64,000 nucleotides of DNA, taken from NCBI GenBank assembly GCA_033762735.1, contig JANRLJ010000043.1, positions 1-64,000 of the forward strand. The letters run 5' to 3'. This DNA comes from JANRLJ01 sp033762735. GTDB taxonomy: Bacteria > Chloroflexota > Anaerolineae > Aggregatilineales > Phototrophicaceae. Shown piece after piece: positions 35,516-43,280 of the stretch. How positions within the stretch are numbered: position 1 is the first letter of the stretch; the number at the start of each line of letters is the position of its first letter. The translations under genes were made by a program, and so were the position numbers. A model generated the notes under the pieces. It did no database searches. It worked only from the letters and a program-made list of their open reading frames with translations, and had not been told where the DNA came from.

Positions 35516-36007
35516 CTACCGCATCGCCTGCCGCTGCTGGACATTGCTTTCCAGAGGTGTGGTTTTCGGGCGGCTCTGGTTGAACAGATAAATCGCCAGC
35601 ACATCCACGACGATAATGACAATGGACAGCCACAGGTCGGTAATCGGTGTGCCTGAGGCGAGTTCCGTCAGGATGATGATGGCTTTGAGAATCGCATCGA
35701 ACGCGAGGGCGATCATTGATGCCATCACTGCCCAGGGCACTCTGAACAGCAGCGCGACCACCAGCCCGGCCATCACCAGCGCCAGCAGGCCGTTAGGAAT
35801 ACCCGTCACCTGCGACAATCCACCTACGTCTTCGGCCAATTCCTGATCGACGGTACTGGGAGCGGCGCTCCCTTCGGTCTGGTCGATGTCTTCGGGGTCA
35901 GCCCCGGTGGTATCAAACACTGAAAATAAAGCAGCCAGGTTCAGCGCGGCGACGATGCAGAATAAGATGAGCGCCAACCAGAACTGCGGTGGTCGGTTGG
36001 CTTCCAT
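35516..36007 (-). CDS. Four-helix membrane protein, unknown function
   Basis: 163 residues. Four hydrophobic segments are visible: FWLALILFCIVAALNLAALF, GLLALVMAGLVVALLF, AVMASMIALAFDAILKAIIIL and LWLSIVIIVVDVLAIYLF. A short acidic, Ala/Thr-rich loop (DPEDIDQTEGSAAPST) lies after the first helix. AAGGAG is 9 bases upstream of the ATG at 36007. Family not recognised. Confidence 0.65.
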   Translation of the reverse strand: MEANRPPQFWLALILFCIVAALNLAALFSVFDTTGADPEDIDQTEGSAAPSTVDQELAEDVGGLSQVTGIPNGLLALVMAGLVVALLFRVPWAVMASMIALAFDAILKAIIILTELASGTPITDLWLSIVIIVVDVLAIYLFNQSRPKTTPLESNVQQRQAMR

Positions 36008-36257
36008 TCACGCAACTCCTTCGGACTTCAAACGCTCGATTTGCTTATGCAGTGATAAGCTAAAGCGCCGGACGTAAACGTGAGGTTTGCGCAGCCTCAA
36101 TAATTGCTAAAGAAACCAACCCCCTGACTGCACAACCCGTCGCCCATTCCCACCTTTGGAAACGACCGTTGCAAGCGGCCTGCCCCTGCACTACAGTGAA
36201 CGCACAACACACCTCACTACGCCAACTTAAACGTGATGAACCCAGAAGGACTTCGAC

Positions 36258-38144
36258 GTGCCTCTTACTACAGAGCATGCAGCGCCAGTCGATTTGCGTA
36301 TCCAACGGAACGAAGCTCTGCCACTGCTGGCGCTGGTCGGATGCCTGCTGGTCGGGTTGGGGCTGCTGCTGAGCAACGGTGAACGCGGGACGCTGTGGAG
36401 CGATGAAGCGTGGTCAGCCGTCGTGGTGCAGCAGCCCACCTTTGCAGGAAGCGTGGCGATGGTCGCGCAGGATTTTCATCCGCCGCTGTACTTCATCCTC
36501 ACCAGGGTATGGCAAACGGCTGCTGGTGACAGTGTTTTCGCGCTGCGCCATCTCAGCATTCTGATGACGCTGTTTGGCGCAGCGACTCTCTATGGGCTGG
36601 CGAAAGACCTTTTTAACCCGAAGACCGCTTTGCTAGGCGTTGGTCTTTACCTGCTGCATGACCTGGTGCTCACACTGGGACAGGAAGTGCGGCCTTATGC
36701 CCTGGCACAGATGTTGACCCTCCTGACCGTGTGGGCATACTGGCGCTTCTGGAAGCAGCCCAATATCCGCTGGGGGATTGTCTATATCCTGAGCGGCGCG
36801 GCGCTGCTGTGGACGCTGTACTGGGGCGGTTTTATCCTGTTGGCGCTGGGTGTTCATGCGCTGATAACCCGGCGGAACTCTTTTCTACGGTTTGTGCTCG
36901 TCAATGCCGCCATCGCCCTGCTGTTCGTGCCCTGGCTGCCACAATTGATCGCGATGTTACAGCGCACTCCTGACGGACTCAATCACACCCTCGTGCCGTC
37001 GTCGGACGGGTACGCGATTCTGGCCTTTCAACTGCTGGGGCTGCCACAGGTCTTCTGGAGCATCCTGGCCTTCATCGGGATTTTCAGTCTTACAGACGGG
37101 AAAAATCGCTGGCGGCTCACGCCGCAAACGCTGCTGCTGGCGTTGATTGTGTTGGGAACGATTGGCCTGTCCGTCATCATTAACCTGGGCTATCAATCCC
37201 TGTCCTATCGTTCGCTGTCGCTGATCGTCCCGGCGCTGATCGTCCTGATCGCCCACGCGCTTGCCAGTTTCCGCCCCTATGAGGGCGCGGTCGTCAGCAT
37301 CATCGCGGTCAGCCTCAGCCTGTCCATGACTGCCAGCGAGTCCCCTGCCCGCGTGGAGTCCTTCCCGGAAATCGCACAGTTTCTTGGACAGCATCGCACC
37401 GCAGCCGACCTGATCGTCAGCGATATGCAGTGGGAGTCCTATCAACTGGCGTATAACCTGAATCGACTTAAGGAGCCGCTGCCCTCTTTTCTGGCGGAGT
37501 TCGAGCTGCGGCAGTTCAGCCCTGAAGATGCCACCTTTCGCACCTATCTCAACAGCACACTGGCCGACTACAGAGGTCTGTGGATTGTCGCCCTCGATAA
37601 CTACAGCACCGATGACCGCAGCCGCCGCTATGATCTCTCGTCGCTGCTGACGGCTGAGGGATTTCAGCCAACCGCACACTTGACCTGGCAGGATGCTTTT
37701 CTCTCTGTGCGCCTGAGGCGCTATGATCGGCTCACGAGTGGCTCACCGTTGGTTCAATATGCCAGTGGAATGAATCTGCTGCACAGCGAAATCGTTCAGC
37801 AGGCGGATGGGGTTACGGTCAACCTGTGGTGGCAGTCGCAAACCGCCATTACCCGCGACTACATCGTTTCGGCCTTCCTGCTGGATGAAGCCGGGGGGCT
37901 GGTCGTCCAGCACGACAGCCCGCCTCTGAATGGCTATGCGCCAACCAGTACATGGACAGCGGGCAGCATCACCTTTGACAGTCACTTCCTGCCGCTGGAT
38001 GCCATACCCACAGGCCGGTACGAGGTCGGCTTTCAGGTCTACGCACTGGACGCCACCAATGCGGTTGAAAATCTGCGCCCGGTGGAGTGTGAGTCAGAAG
38101 CATGTCAGATCACGATTCTGGGGATAGTCGAGGTCAGCCCCTAA
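36258..38144 (+). CDS. GT-C (ArnT/PMT-like, GT39-type) membrane glycosyltransferase
   Basis: 628 residues, GTG start at 36258 with AAGGA 8 bases upstream. The first 340 residues contain about ten membrane helices. Just after the first helix the GT-C catalytic loop reads LWSDEAWSAVVVQQPT, with the acidic D-E pair, followed by VAQDFHPPLYFILTRVW. Both are hallmark motifs of polyprenol-phosphate-sugar transferases of the PMT/ArnT class. The last 280 residues form a soluble extracytoplasmic domain. It is predicted to move a sugar from a lipid carrier to a protein or wall polymer outside the cell; the acceptor is unknown. Confidence 0.88.
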   Translation: MPLTTEHAAPVDLRIQRNEALPLLALVGCLLVGLGLLLSNGERGTLWSDEAWSAVVVQQPTFAGSVAMVAQDFHPPLYFILTRVWQTAAGDSVFALRHLSILMTLFGAATLYGLAKDLFNPKTALLGVGLYLLHDLVLTLGQEVRPYALAQMLTLLTVWAYWRFWKQPNIRWGIVYILSGAALLWTLYWGGFILLALGVHALITRRNSFLRFVLVNAAIALLFVPWLPQLIAMLQRTPDGLNHTLVPSSDGYAILAFQLLGLPQVFWSILAFIGIFSLTDGKNRWRLTPQTLLLALIVLGTIGLSVIINLGYQSLSYRSLSLIVPALIVLIAHALASFRPYEGAVVSIIAVSLSLSMTASESPARVESFPEIAQFLGQHRTAADLIVSDMQWESYQLAYNLNRLKEPLPSFLAEFELRQFSPEDATFRTYLNSTLADYRGLWIVALDNYSTDDRSRRYDLSSLLTAEGFQPTAHLTWQDAFLSVRLRRYDRLTSGSPLVQYASGMNLLHSEIVQQADGVTVNLWWQSQTAITRDYIVSAFLLDEAGGLVVQHDSPPLNGYAPTSTWTAGSITFDSHFLPLDAIPTGRYEVGFQVYALDATNAVENLRPVECESEACQITILGIVEVSP

Positions 38145-38178
38145 ATCTACCACAACTGAAGTAACTCTGTATGAGGCC

Positions 38179-38198
38179 GGGCGAGGCATGCCTCGCCC
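38179..38198. repeat. Perfect palindrome, GGGCGAGGCATGCCTCGCCC
   Basis: A 20-bp perfect palindrome with the same core as the copy at 2815-2842, followed by CCTACG. It lies after the glycosyltransferase gene. Confidence 0.85.
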
Positions 38199-38283
38199 CT
38201 ACGATGATGCGCGATTATTTTAATTACTCCATTAGAACATGACAGGGACGGGCGAACCCCTTCTCACGATGCTGTTGGTAAAC

Positions 38284-38375
38284 CCGCTTTACCCCTTTCC
38301 CCATCGCAATAGGGAAAGGGACATGCTGCTTCTCGTCCCTCTCCAAAGCGTTGGAGAGGGACTACAGGGAGGGGT
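38284..38375. repeat. CCCCTTTCCCC-type hairpin repeat
   Basis: CCCTTTCCC at the left pairs with GGGAAAGGG, and CCCTCTCCAA pairs with TTGGAGAGGG, giving two adjacent hairpins ending in AGGGAGGGGTA. Related elements lie at 44493-44540, 47363-47401 and 53730-53822. With the palindrome at 38179 it fills the gap 38145-38392, where no gene is seen. Confidence 0.7.
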
Positions 38376-38392
38376 AGGCCGTTCCACGCTTC

Positions 38393-40054
38393 TCAGGATG
38401 CCAGCCGCCCCGTCCGCTTGAGATAATCGCTGTAACCGCCGAGAAACTCCGTCAGCGTTCCATCCTGCAATTCGACCACCCGGTCGGCCATGCGGTCGAG
38501 GAAGTAGCGGTCGTGGCTGATCGCCAGCACTGCGCCCTCGAAGTCCTCCAAAGCGCTTTCCAGCACTTCCACCGATTGAATGTCCAGATTGTTGGTCGGC
38601 TCGTCCAGCAGCAGCAGATTCGGGTTGGTCAGCATCAGCCGCAGCAGTTGGAGGCGGCTGCGCTCCCCGCCGCTCAGGGAACGAATTGGCTGGCGCGTCT
38701 GGGCATAGACGAAGGCGAACTTCAGCAGGTGCGTTACAGCTTCGCCTTCGGGCATCGGCTTTGTGTCGCGAATCAGGTCAATCGGAGTCCGGTGCAGCCA
38801 GGCATCGAGCGTCTGGTGTTCCTGGGCATAGTAGCCGATGCGCGTGCTGGGGCCGATGTTGACCACACCTTCGAGCGGCTGTAATTCGCCCAGGATCAGC
38901 TTGAACAGCACGGACTTGCCCGCGCCGTTGGGGCCAATCAGGCCGACGCGCTCCCCGCGTCGCACCAGCAGATCGAGGTCGAAGAAGACTGGCTCATCCC
39001 CGAACGCCATCGACAGCCCGCGCAGTTCCAGCGCCTTCTCGCTGCCGCGCCAGCCGTCCAGTTGCAGGTTCATCAGGCGGCGCTCCGTGACCTTTTCGAT
39101 GATCTCGCCGTTGGCTTCCATCCGGTCGAGCATTTTGCGGCGGCTGCGCGCCTGTTTGATGTGGCGTTCATCCACCACAAGGCTGGCCCACAGTTCAAAG
39201 CGCTTGATGGCGGCTTCGATGCGGACGATTTCCTTCTGCTGAGAGACGTACTGCTGCTGCTGGCGCAGGCGGCGCAGTTCGCGCTCCTCGGCATAGGCGG
39301 TGTAGTTGCCGGGGTACAGCGTGATTTTGCCGTCTTCCAGTTCGGCCACCTGCGTGATCGTCTCGTCCAGCAGATAGCGATCATGGCTGACGATGACCAC
39401 GCCGCCGGGATAGTCGCGGATAAAGGCTTCCAGAAAGCGTTTGGCGCGCAGGTCAAGATGGTTATCCGGTTCGTCCAGCAGCAGCACATCCGGCGCTTCC
39501 AGTGCCAGCCGTGCCAGCGCCAGCAGCTTTTTCTGGCCGCCGCTGAGCGTCTTCACAGGCAGATCATAATCTTCTGTCGTAAAGCCCAGCGCTTGCAGCA
39601 CCTCCAGCACACGGCTGCGGTGGCGCAACCCGCCCAGCCGCTCATAGACATCCAGCGCCCGCGCCTGCTGTTCCAGCACGTGCGTCAGGCGGTCGGGGTC
39701 ATTGTAAACAGCCGGGTCGCCGAGTTGTTCTTCCAAGCCGCTCAGTTCGTTCTCGACCTCGGCCAGCCGCACGGTCGGCACGAGCGCGGTTTCCAGCAAA
39801 GTGTTTCCCTTTAGATGGACTTCCTGTGGCAGATAACCGATGCGGATATGACGCATCCGGGTGACGCTGCCCACTTCGGGCGTGACCTGCCCCATCACGA
39901 CTTTGAGCAGCGTGGACTTGCCCGCGCCGTTTGGCCCGATCAGCCCCACGCGATCATGGTCGCCGATGATCCAGGACAGGTCGCGGAAGATTTCCCGCCC
40001 GGCGTAGTTGACGGTGATTTTGTTCAGGTGAATGACGTGCATGTTGGCTTGCAT
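38393..40054 (-). CDS. ABC-F family ATPase (ribosome-associated)
   Basis: 553 residues from ATG 40054, with AAGGAG 9 bases upstream. Two ABC domains in one chain without membrane helices. The first has Walker A GPNGAGKST (about 40), signature LSGGQKK and Walker B VLLLDEPDNHLD; the second has GPNGAGKS, signature LSGGERSR and LLLLDEPTNNLD. Both Walker B motifs are followed by SHDRY(L/F)LD. Between them lies the charged P-site-tRNA interaction linker (about 250-330: EERELRRLRQQQQYVSQQKE, KQARSRRKMLDRMEANGEII). ABC-F proteins act in the ribosomal E site; some rescue ribosomes stalled by antibiotics. The 270-base leader with a mini-ORF and terminator suggests translation-sensing control. Whether it confers resistance cannot be read from sequence. 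Confidence 0.93.
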   Translation of the reverse strand: MQANMHVIHLNKITVNYAGREIFRDLSWIIGDHDRVGLIGPNGAGKSTLLKVVMGQVTPEVGSVTRMRHIRIGYLPQEVHLKGNTLLETALVPTVRLAEVENELSGLEEQLGDPAVYNDPDRLTHVLEQQARALDVYERLGGLRHRSRVLEVLQALGFTTEDYDLPVKTLSGGQKKLLALARLALEAPDVLLLDEPDNHLDLRAKRFLEAFIRDYPGGVVIVSHDRYLLDETITQVAELEDGKITLYPGNYTAYAEERELRRLRQQQQYVSQQKEIVRIEAAIKRFELWASLVVDERHIKQARSRRKMLDRMEANGEIIEKVTERRLMNLQLDGWRGSEKALELRGLSMAFGDEPVFFDLDLLVRRGERVGLIGPNGAGKSVLFKLILGELQPLEGVVNIGPSTRIGYYAQEHQTLDAWLHRTPIDLIRDTKPMPEGEAVTHLLKFAFVYAQTRQPIRSLSGGERSRLQLLRLMLTNPNLLLLDEPTNNLDIQSVEVLESALEDFEGAVLAISHDRYFLDRMADRVVELQDGTLTEFLGGYSDYLKRTGRLAS

Positions 40055-40154
40055 GATGTTGGACTCCTTTAGCGATTGGCGTTCGAGCCGCCAGGCGCAC
40101 TCCCCATGCAAGCCGTCCTCATCCATCCCGCACAGGCCGCAGCGTGAGACAGAT

Positions 40155-40197
40155 CAGAAAACAAAAAACGGCCACAGGCGGAATGCGCTGTGGCCGT
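40155..40197 (-). terminator. Attenuator terminator in the ABC-F leader
   Basis: A 10-bp perfect stem (ACGGCCACAG 40168-40177 with CTGTGGCCGT 40188-40197), followed on the minus strand by TTTTTTGTTTT. It lies upstream of, not downstream of, the ABC-F gene, 100 bases before its start and after a promoter and mini-ORF. That is the position of a conditional terminator. Confidence 0.85.
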
Positions 40198-40226
40198 AGT
40201 CTTGACAAAAGTCTTACCTTCTCCAT

Positions 40227-40259
40227 CCGGTCACGAGGCGCAGTTCTCCCTGGGACCGG
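40227..40259 (-). promoter_or_regulatory. Upstream stem of the ABC-F leader, overlapping the leader ORF end
   Basis: CCGGTC (40227-40232) and GACCGG (40254-40259) pair, enclosing the last codons and stop of the leader ORF. A ribosome stalled in those codons would keep this stem open, which could alter the folding of the following RNA. Alternative pairings were not computed. Confidence 0.5.
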
Positions 40260-40317
40260 CCAGCAGAGACGACAGCTTGCCGTTAAAAAGGATGGAGGAA
40301 AGGGAAAAGTAGATCAT
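40231..40317 (-). CDS. 28-codon leader ORF upstream of the ABC-F gene
   Basis: ATG at 40317, TGA at 40231-40233. The peptide is hydrophobic and Ser/Leu-rich (starts MIYFSLSSILFNGK, ends in GPRENCAS). The predicted transcription start is within a base or two of the ATG, so it may be read as a leaderless ORF; there is no ribosome site. It is followed by the terminator hairpin (40168-40197). Leader peptides of this kind control many antibiotic-responsive ABC-F genes. Confidence 0.45.
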   Translation of the reverse strand: MIYFSLSSILFNGKLSSLLAGPRENCAS

Positions 40318-40324
40318 GACGACG

Positions 40325-40354
40325 AGAATAGCACAAAGGCAAGCGCGGTGTCAA
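40325..40354 (-). promoter_or_regulatory. Promoter of the ABC-F leader transcript
   Basis: A perfect TTGACA (40349-40354, minus strand), an 18-base spacer and TATTCT (40325-40330). The -35 box begins right after the stop codon of the preceding gene, giving the ABC-F gene its own promoter. Confidence 0.7.
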
Positions 40355-40939
40355 TCAGTCTTTAGCCGCACTTTCAACCCACGCCCGCACCTGCTCCACC
40401 CAATCCGGTGCATCACCGTCGATGCCGCTGGCGAACAGCAGCGCCCGCCGCCCGATAATGGCATCCACATCGAGCTGACCGAGCGCTTCCAGGTCGTGCT
40501 CGATGGCTTCCACCAGAAAATGTGCATAGCGAACGTCGCCAAGCGCGACCAGCAGCGAACTTCCGGCGGAGACGCGCACTTCGGCGTTGACCTTCTCATT
40601 GGCGAGTTCCAGGAAATCGGCGGTCGTCTCCCATCCGGGCATCTCGGTCATCGGCGTCGCCAGCGATTGCGCAAAGGTCAGGTTCCACTGCCCAAGCACC
40701 TGAACGCTCTCGGCCACGATTTCGACCATCGCGGCGCGAATGGCCGGGATTTGTTCACCCGCATCTATGCGCTGCGCGACCGCTCTCTGAGCGACTGATT
40801 CCCCGATCTGCTGCGTTTCCGCATCGGTCAGCTTCACGCCGCGCTCGGCCAGCAGACGCTTGAACTGGCGCAGCAGAATCGTGACCAGCTTATCAAAGTC
40901 CCATTTTTCCGCGTTCGAGGCGCGATCTGGAAGCGTCAT
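40355..40939 (-). CDS. Unknown protein translationally coupled to a CcrM-like methyltransferase
   Basis: 194 residues, mostly helical, without signal peptide or membrane helix. Visible features are an N-terminal charged helix (KLVTILLRQFKRLLAERGVKL), a segment GQWNLTFAQSLATPMTEMPGWETTADFLELAN, and SAGSSLLVALGDVRYAHFLVEAIEHDLEALG. No nuclease or HTH motif could be recognised; it does not resemble HinfI-type endonucleases by eye. Its ATG overlaps the methyltransferase stop in an ATGA arrangement, so the two are made together. It could be a partner, inhibitor or specificity factor of the methylase, or an unrelated hitchhiker. Confidence 0.7.
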   Translation of the reverse strand: MTLPDRASNAEKWDFDKLVTILLRQFKRLLAERGVKLTDAETQQIGESVAQRAVAQRIDAGEQIPAIRAAMVEIVAESVQVLGQWNLTFAQSLATPMTEMPGWETTADFLELANEKVNAEVRVSAGSSLLVALGDVRYAHFLVEAIEHDLEALGQLDVDAIIGRRALLFASGIDGDAPDWVEQVRAWVESAAKD

Positions 40940-42054
40940 GTGTCCCCCTCCTCGGTGTCATCCTCGCCTTCAAGCGTAGCACGGCGGTAGCGTTCACGCA
41001 GGGTGTCAATACTCACGAGCTGCCCGTGTACATCTTCCACGTACCAGAATTCCCAGCCGTTGAAGTTGCTGACCTGCTGGACGTGCGCGGCGGCCTGATG
41101 AATCGATCCGGCGAAATCACCCACGACCAGATAGGCATCTGCCCGCACCACCGTGCAGTGACGGCGGTCTGCCGAGTAAAGCGGCTGACCGAGGCTCACA
41201 TACCCCGCTTCGATCAGCTTGCCGAAGGCCACGCGCGGTTGGGTGCGTTTGGAGGGGGTCAGCAGCAGGGCGTCGTCCTCTTTCGGTTCGGGAATCGCGG
41301 CGATGCGCTGGCGGGCGATGTTCACATACGCTGCTTCCGCCTCGATGCCGATGAAGTGGCGCCGGAGCTTTTTGGCAACCGCCCCGGTAGTTCCGCTGCC
41401 GAAAAAGGGATCAAGCACCACCTCGCCGGGACTGCTGGATGAAGCAATCACGCGGTACAGCAGCGCTTCCGGCTTCTGCGTCGAGTGCGCCTTTTTGCCG
41501 TCGATTCTGATACGCTCCGTCCCGGTACACAGCGGAATTTCCCACACATTGGTCATCTGCTTGTCGTCGTTGAGATGCTTGAGCGCATGGTAGTGGAAGG
41601 TGTATTTTTTCTGCTCGGCGGATTTTTTCGCCCAGATGAGCGTCTCGGTGGCGTTGGTGAAGCGCGTCCCCCGGAAGTTGGGCATAGGGTTGGTCTTGTG
41701 CCATATCACATCATTCAGCACCCAGTAGCCCAGGTCCATCAGCACCGCGCCAACCCGGAAAATGTTGTGATACGAGCCGATCACCCACAGCGTCCCGGTA
41801 TCTTTCAGGACGCGGCGGCACTCGCTCAGCCAGGCGCGGGTGAACGTGTCATACTCGGCGAAATCGGCGAACTTGTCCCAGTCGTCATCGACCGCATCGA
41901 CGAGGGTGCGGTTGGGACGCCACAATTCCTGCTGAAGCTGCAAGTTATAGGGCGGGTCGGCAAAGACCAGATCGACCGATTTTTCCGGCAGCGACTTCAA
42001 CACCTCGATACAGTCGCCGTGCAGAATTTGATTCAACGGCAGTTCAGGTCGCAT
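40936..42054 (-). CDS. ccrM: CcrM-like beta-class DNA adenine N6-methyltransferase (likely GANTC)
   Basis: 373 residues. It matches the cell-cycle methylase CcrM over its length as I recall that sequence: HGDCIEVLKSLPEKSVDL, catalytic DPPYNLQLQ (motif IV first, beta order), VDAVDDDWDKFADFAEYD, LWVIGSYHNIFRVG, NPMPNFRGTRFTNA, HSTQKPEALL, and the AdoMet motif I DPFFGSGTTG near residue 230. The C-terminal 100 residues (GKLIEAGYVSLGQPLYS...VVGDFAGSIHQAAAHVQ...GWEFWYVED) are the RAMA-type extension that CcrM needs for DNA recognition. CcrM methylates A in GANTC. The start at ATG 42054 overlaps the M14 gene stop by 11 bases. No cognate restriction gene is recognisable, so it may be an orphan regulatory methylase. 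Confidence 0.92.
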   Translation of the reverse strand: MRPELPLNQILHGDCIEVLKSLPEKSVDLVFADPPYNLQLQQELWRPNRTLVDAVDDDWDKFADFAEYDTFTRAWLSECRRVLKDTGTLWVIGSYHNIFRVGAVLMDLGYWVLNDVIWHKTNPMPNFRGTRFTNATETLIWAKKSAEQKKYTFHYHALKHLNDDKQMTNVWEIPLCTGTERIRIDGKKAHSTQKPEALLYRVIASSSSPGEVVLDPFFGSGTTGAVAKKLRRHFIGIEAEAAYVNIARQRIAAIPEPKEDDALLLTPSKRTQPRVAFGKLIEAGYVSLGQPLYSADRRHCTVVRADAYLVVGDFAGSIHQAAAHVQQVSNFNGWEFWYVEDVHGQLVSIDTLRERYRRATLEGEDDTEEGDT

Positions 42055-43267
42055 TACAGATCTCAATCGCGGCGGCAGCCTCGCCCAGCAGCCAGCATTG
42101 CAGCGCCATCACCCCTCGAAGATTTTGCTCAAAATCCGTCGCGCTGGTCGTCGCCAGTTCGACATCCGCCGACGGAATCCCCAAGCCATCTACCCAGGTC
42201 GAGGCCGTGCCCGTGACCGGATAGCTGGTGAATTCTGCGCCGAAGGTATAGCCCGACGCCTGCCCATAAATGGCCGACATCGGCTGTGAGATATTGCCCG
42301 TCTCGCAGTCACCCGCGAAAATGCCGCTGGCTGCACTGTGATAGAACAGCACCACTGAGGGACGCACCTGTAAAATATAGGCCGCCAGCGCGACCGACTC
42401 TGGCTCAGAGAACGGCGCTGTACCGGGGTTCACCGGAGTCTCGCGGAAGACGGCCTCCGCCTGCCAGCCGCAGCCCCAGTTGCGGTTGAGGTCAACCCCG
42501 TTGGCATTAAAGCGCCCTTCCAGCGTCCGTCCCAGCACCAGCCCATCCGGATTAAGCGTCGGAATCAGGATGAGCCGCACACCGGGGAAGATGTAGCCGG
42601 GGTTGGCTTCGAAGAACGCCATCAGTTCTCCCACCAACTGAGAGGTGTTCGCTTCCCACCCGCCGTGAATCCCCCCCACCAGCATCAGCGTCAGATTGCC
42701 CTGCCCCAGACTATACGCCACCAGTTCACGCCCCTGCACCGATTGACCGATGACCACCTGAGGCGAGGAATAGGCCGCCAGTGGGTCGTTGAAGGAGGGT
42801 GTGCTGTCGGGCATGGTCGGCGTGACGACCACCATCCCGCTTCCCGAGCCAAGCGGCGCCTGTGTTGGCGGCGCGGCGCTCTGCGGTACAGCGTTAGAGC
42901 CGGAGCTGCTGGGGATAAAGGGGGTGAACACGGGCGTGACGGAGGGCGGCAGATCGACCGTCGGCACAGGAGTCACCTGAACCCCATTCGGCGTTGCCAT
43001 TAATCCCGGTTCCAGAATAAGTGCGGTCGGCTGGAGGGCAACCTGGGTCGGCTGCACAGGCGGCGCGGGCAGCGTATTGGTCGCCAGCGCTCGTACATCG
43101 CGGGTGGGCAGCGGCGTGACGGTCATGACCTGCGCTTCGGTCGGCAGCACCACGCGCGAGGGCAGCACGGGTTCCTCTGGGACTAGCGTTGGCTGGCAGG
43201 CATATAGCGCACACGTTATGATTGTAAAAAAGAGTAAACGAATCGTTTTGATGTCAACCTTGAGCAT
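42044..43267 (-). CDS. M14-family zinc carboxypeptidase lipoprotein
   Basis: About 407 residues. The lipoprotein signal is LFFTIITCALYACQP, with its Cys near residue 19. A Thr/Pro-rich linker (about 20-165) leads to the M14 domain: VIGQSVQGRELVAYSLG, zinc ligands His and Glu in VGGIHGGWEANTS, LNPDGLV, NGVDLNRNWGC, third ligand His in LFYHSAASG, and catalytic Glu in SADVELATTSATDF. The family trims C-terminal residues or, in bacterial relatives, cross-links of peptidoglycan peptides. It is the first gene of a likely three-gene minus-strand run ending with the unknown protein at 40355. The start codon is 13 bases from the start of the divergent gene. Confidence 0.92.
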   Translation of the reverse strand: MLKVDIKTIRLLFFTIITCALYACQPTLVPEEPVLPSRVVLPTEAQVMTVTPLPTRDVRALATNTLPAPPVQPTQVALQPTALILEPGLMATPNGVQVTPVPTVDLPPSVTPVFTPFIPSSSGSNAVPQSAAPPTQAPLGSGSGMVVVTPTMPDSTPSFNDPLAAYSSPQVVIGQSVQGRELVAYSLGQGNLTLMLVGGIHGGWEANTSQLVGELMAFFEANPGYIFPGVRLILIPTLNPDGLVLGRTLEGRFNANGVDLNRNWGCGWQAEAVFRETPVNPGTAPFSEPESVALAAYILQVRPSVVLFYHSAASGIFAGDCETGNISQPMSAIYGQASGYTFGAEFTSYPVTGTASTWVDGLGIPSADVELATTSATDFEQNLRGVMALQCWLLGEAAAAIEICNAT

Positions 43268-43280
43268 GTGGAGGCGGCCT

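Noticed and set aside
40355..42054. HinfI-type restriction-modification system
   Set aside because: The methylase fits, but the partner gene shows no endonuclease motif that I can recognise, so a restriction role is not claimed.
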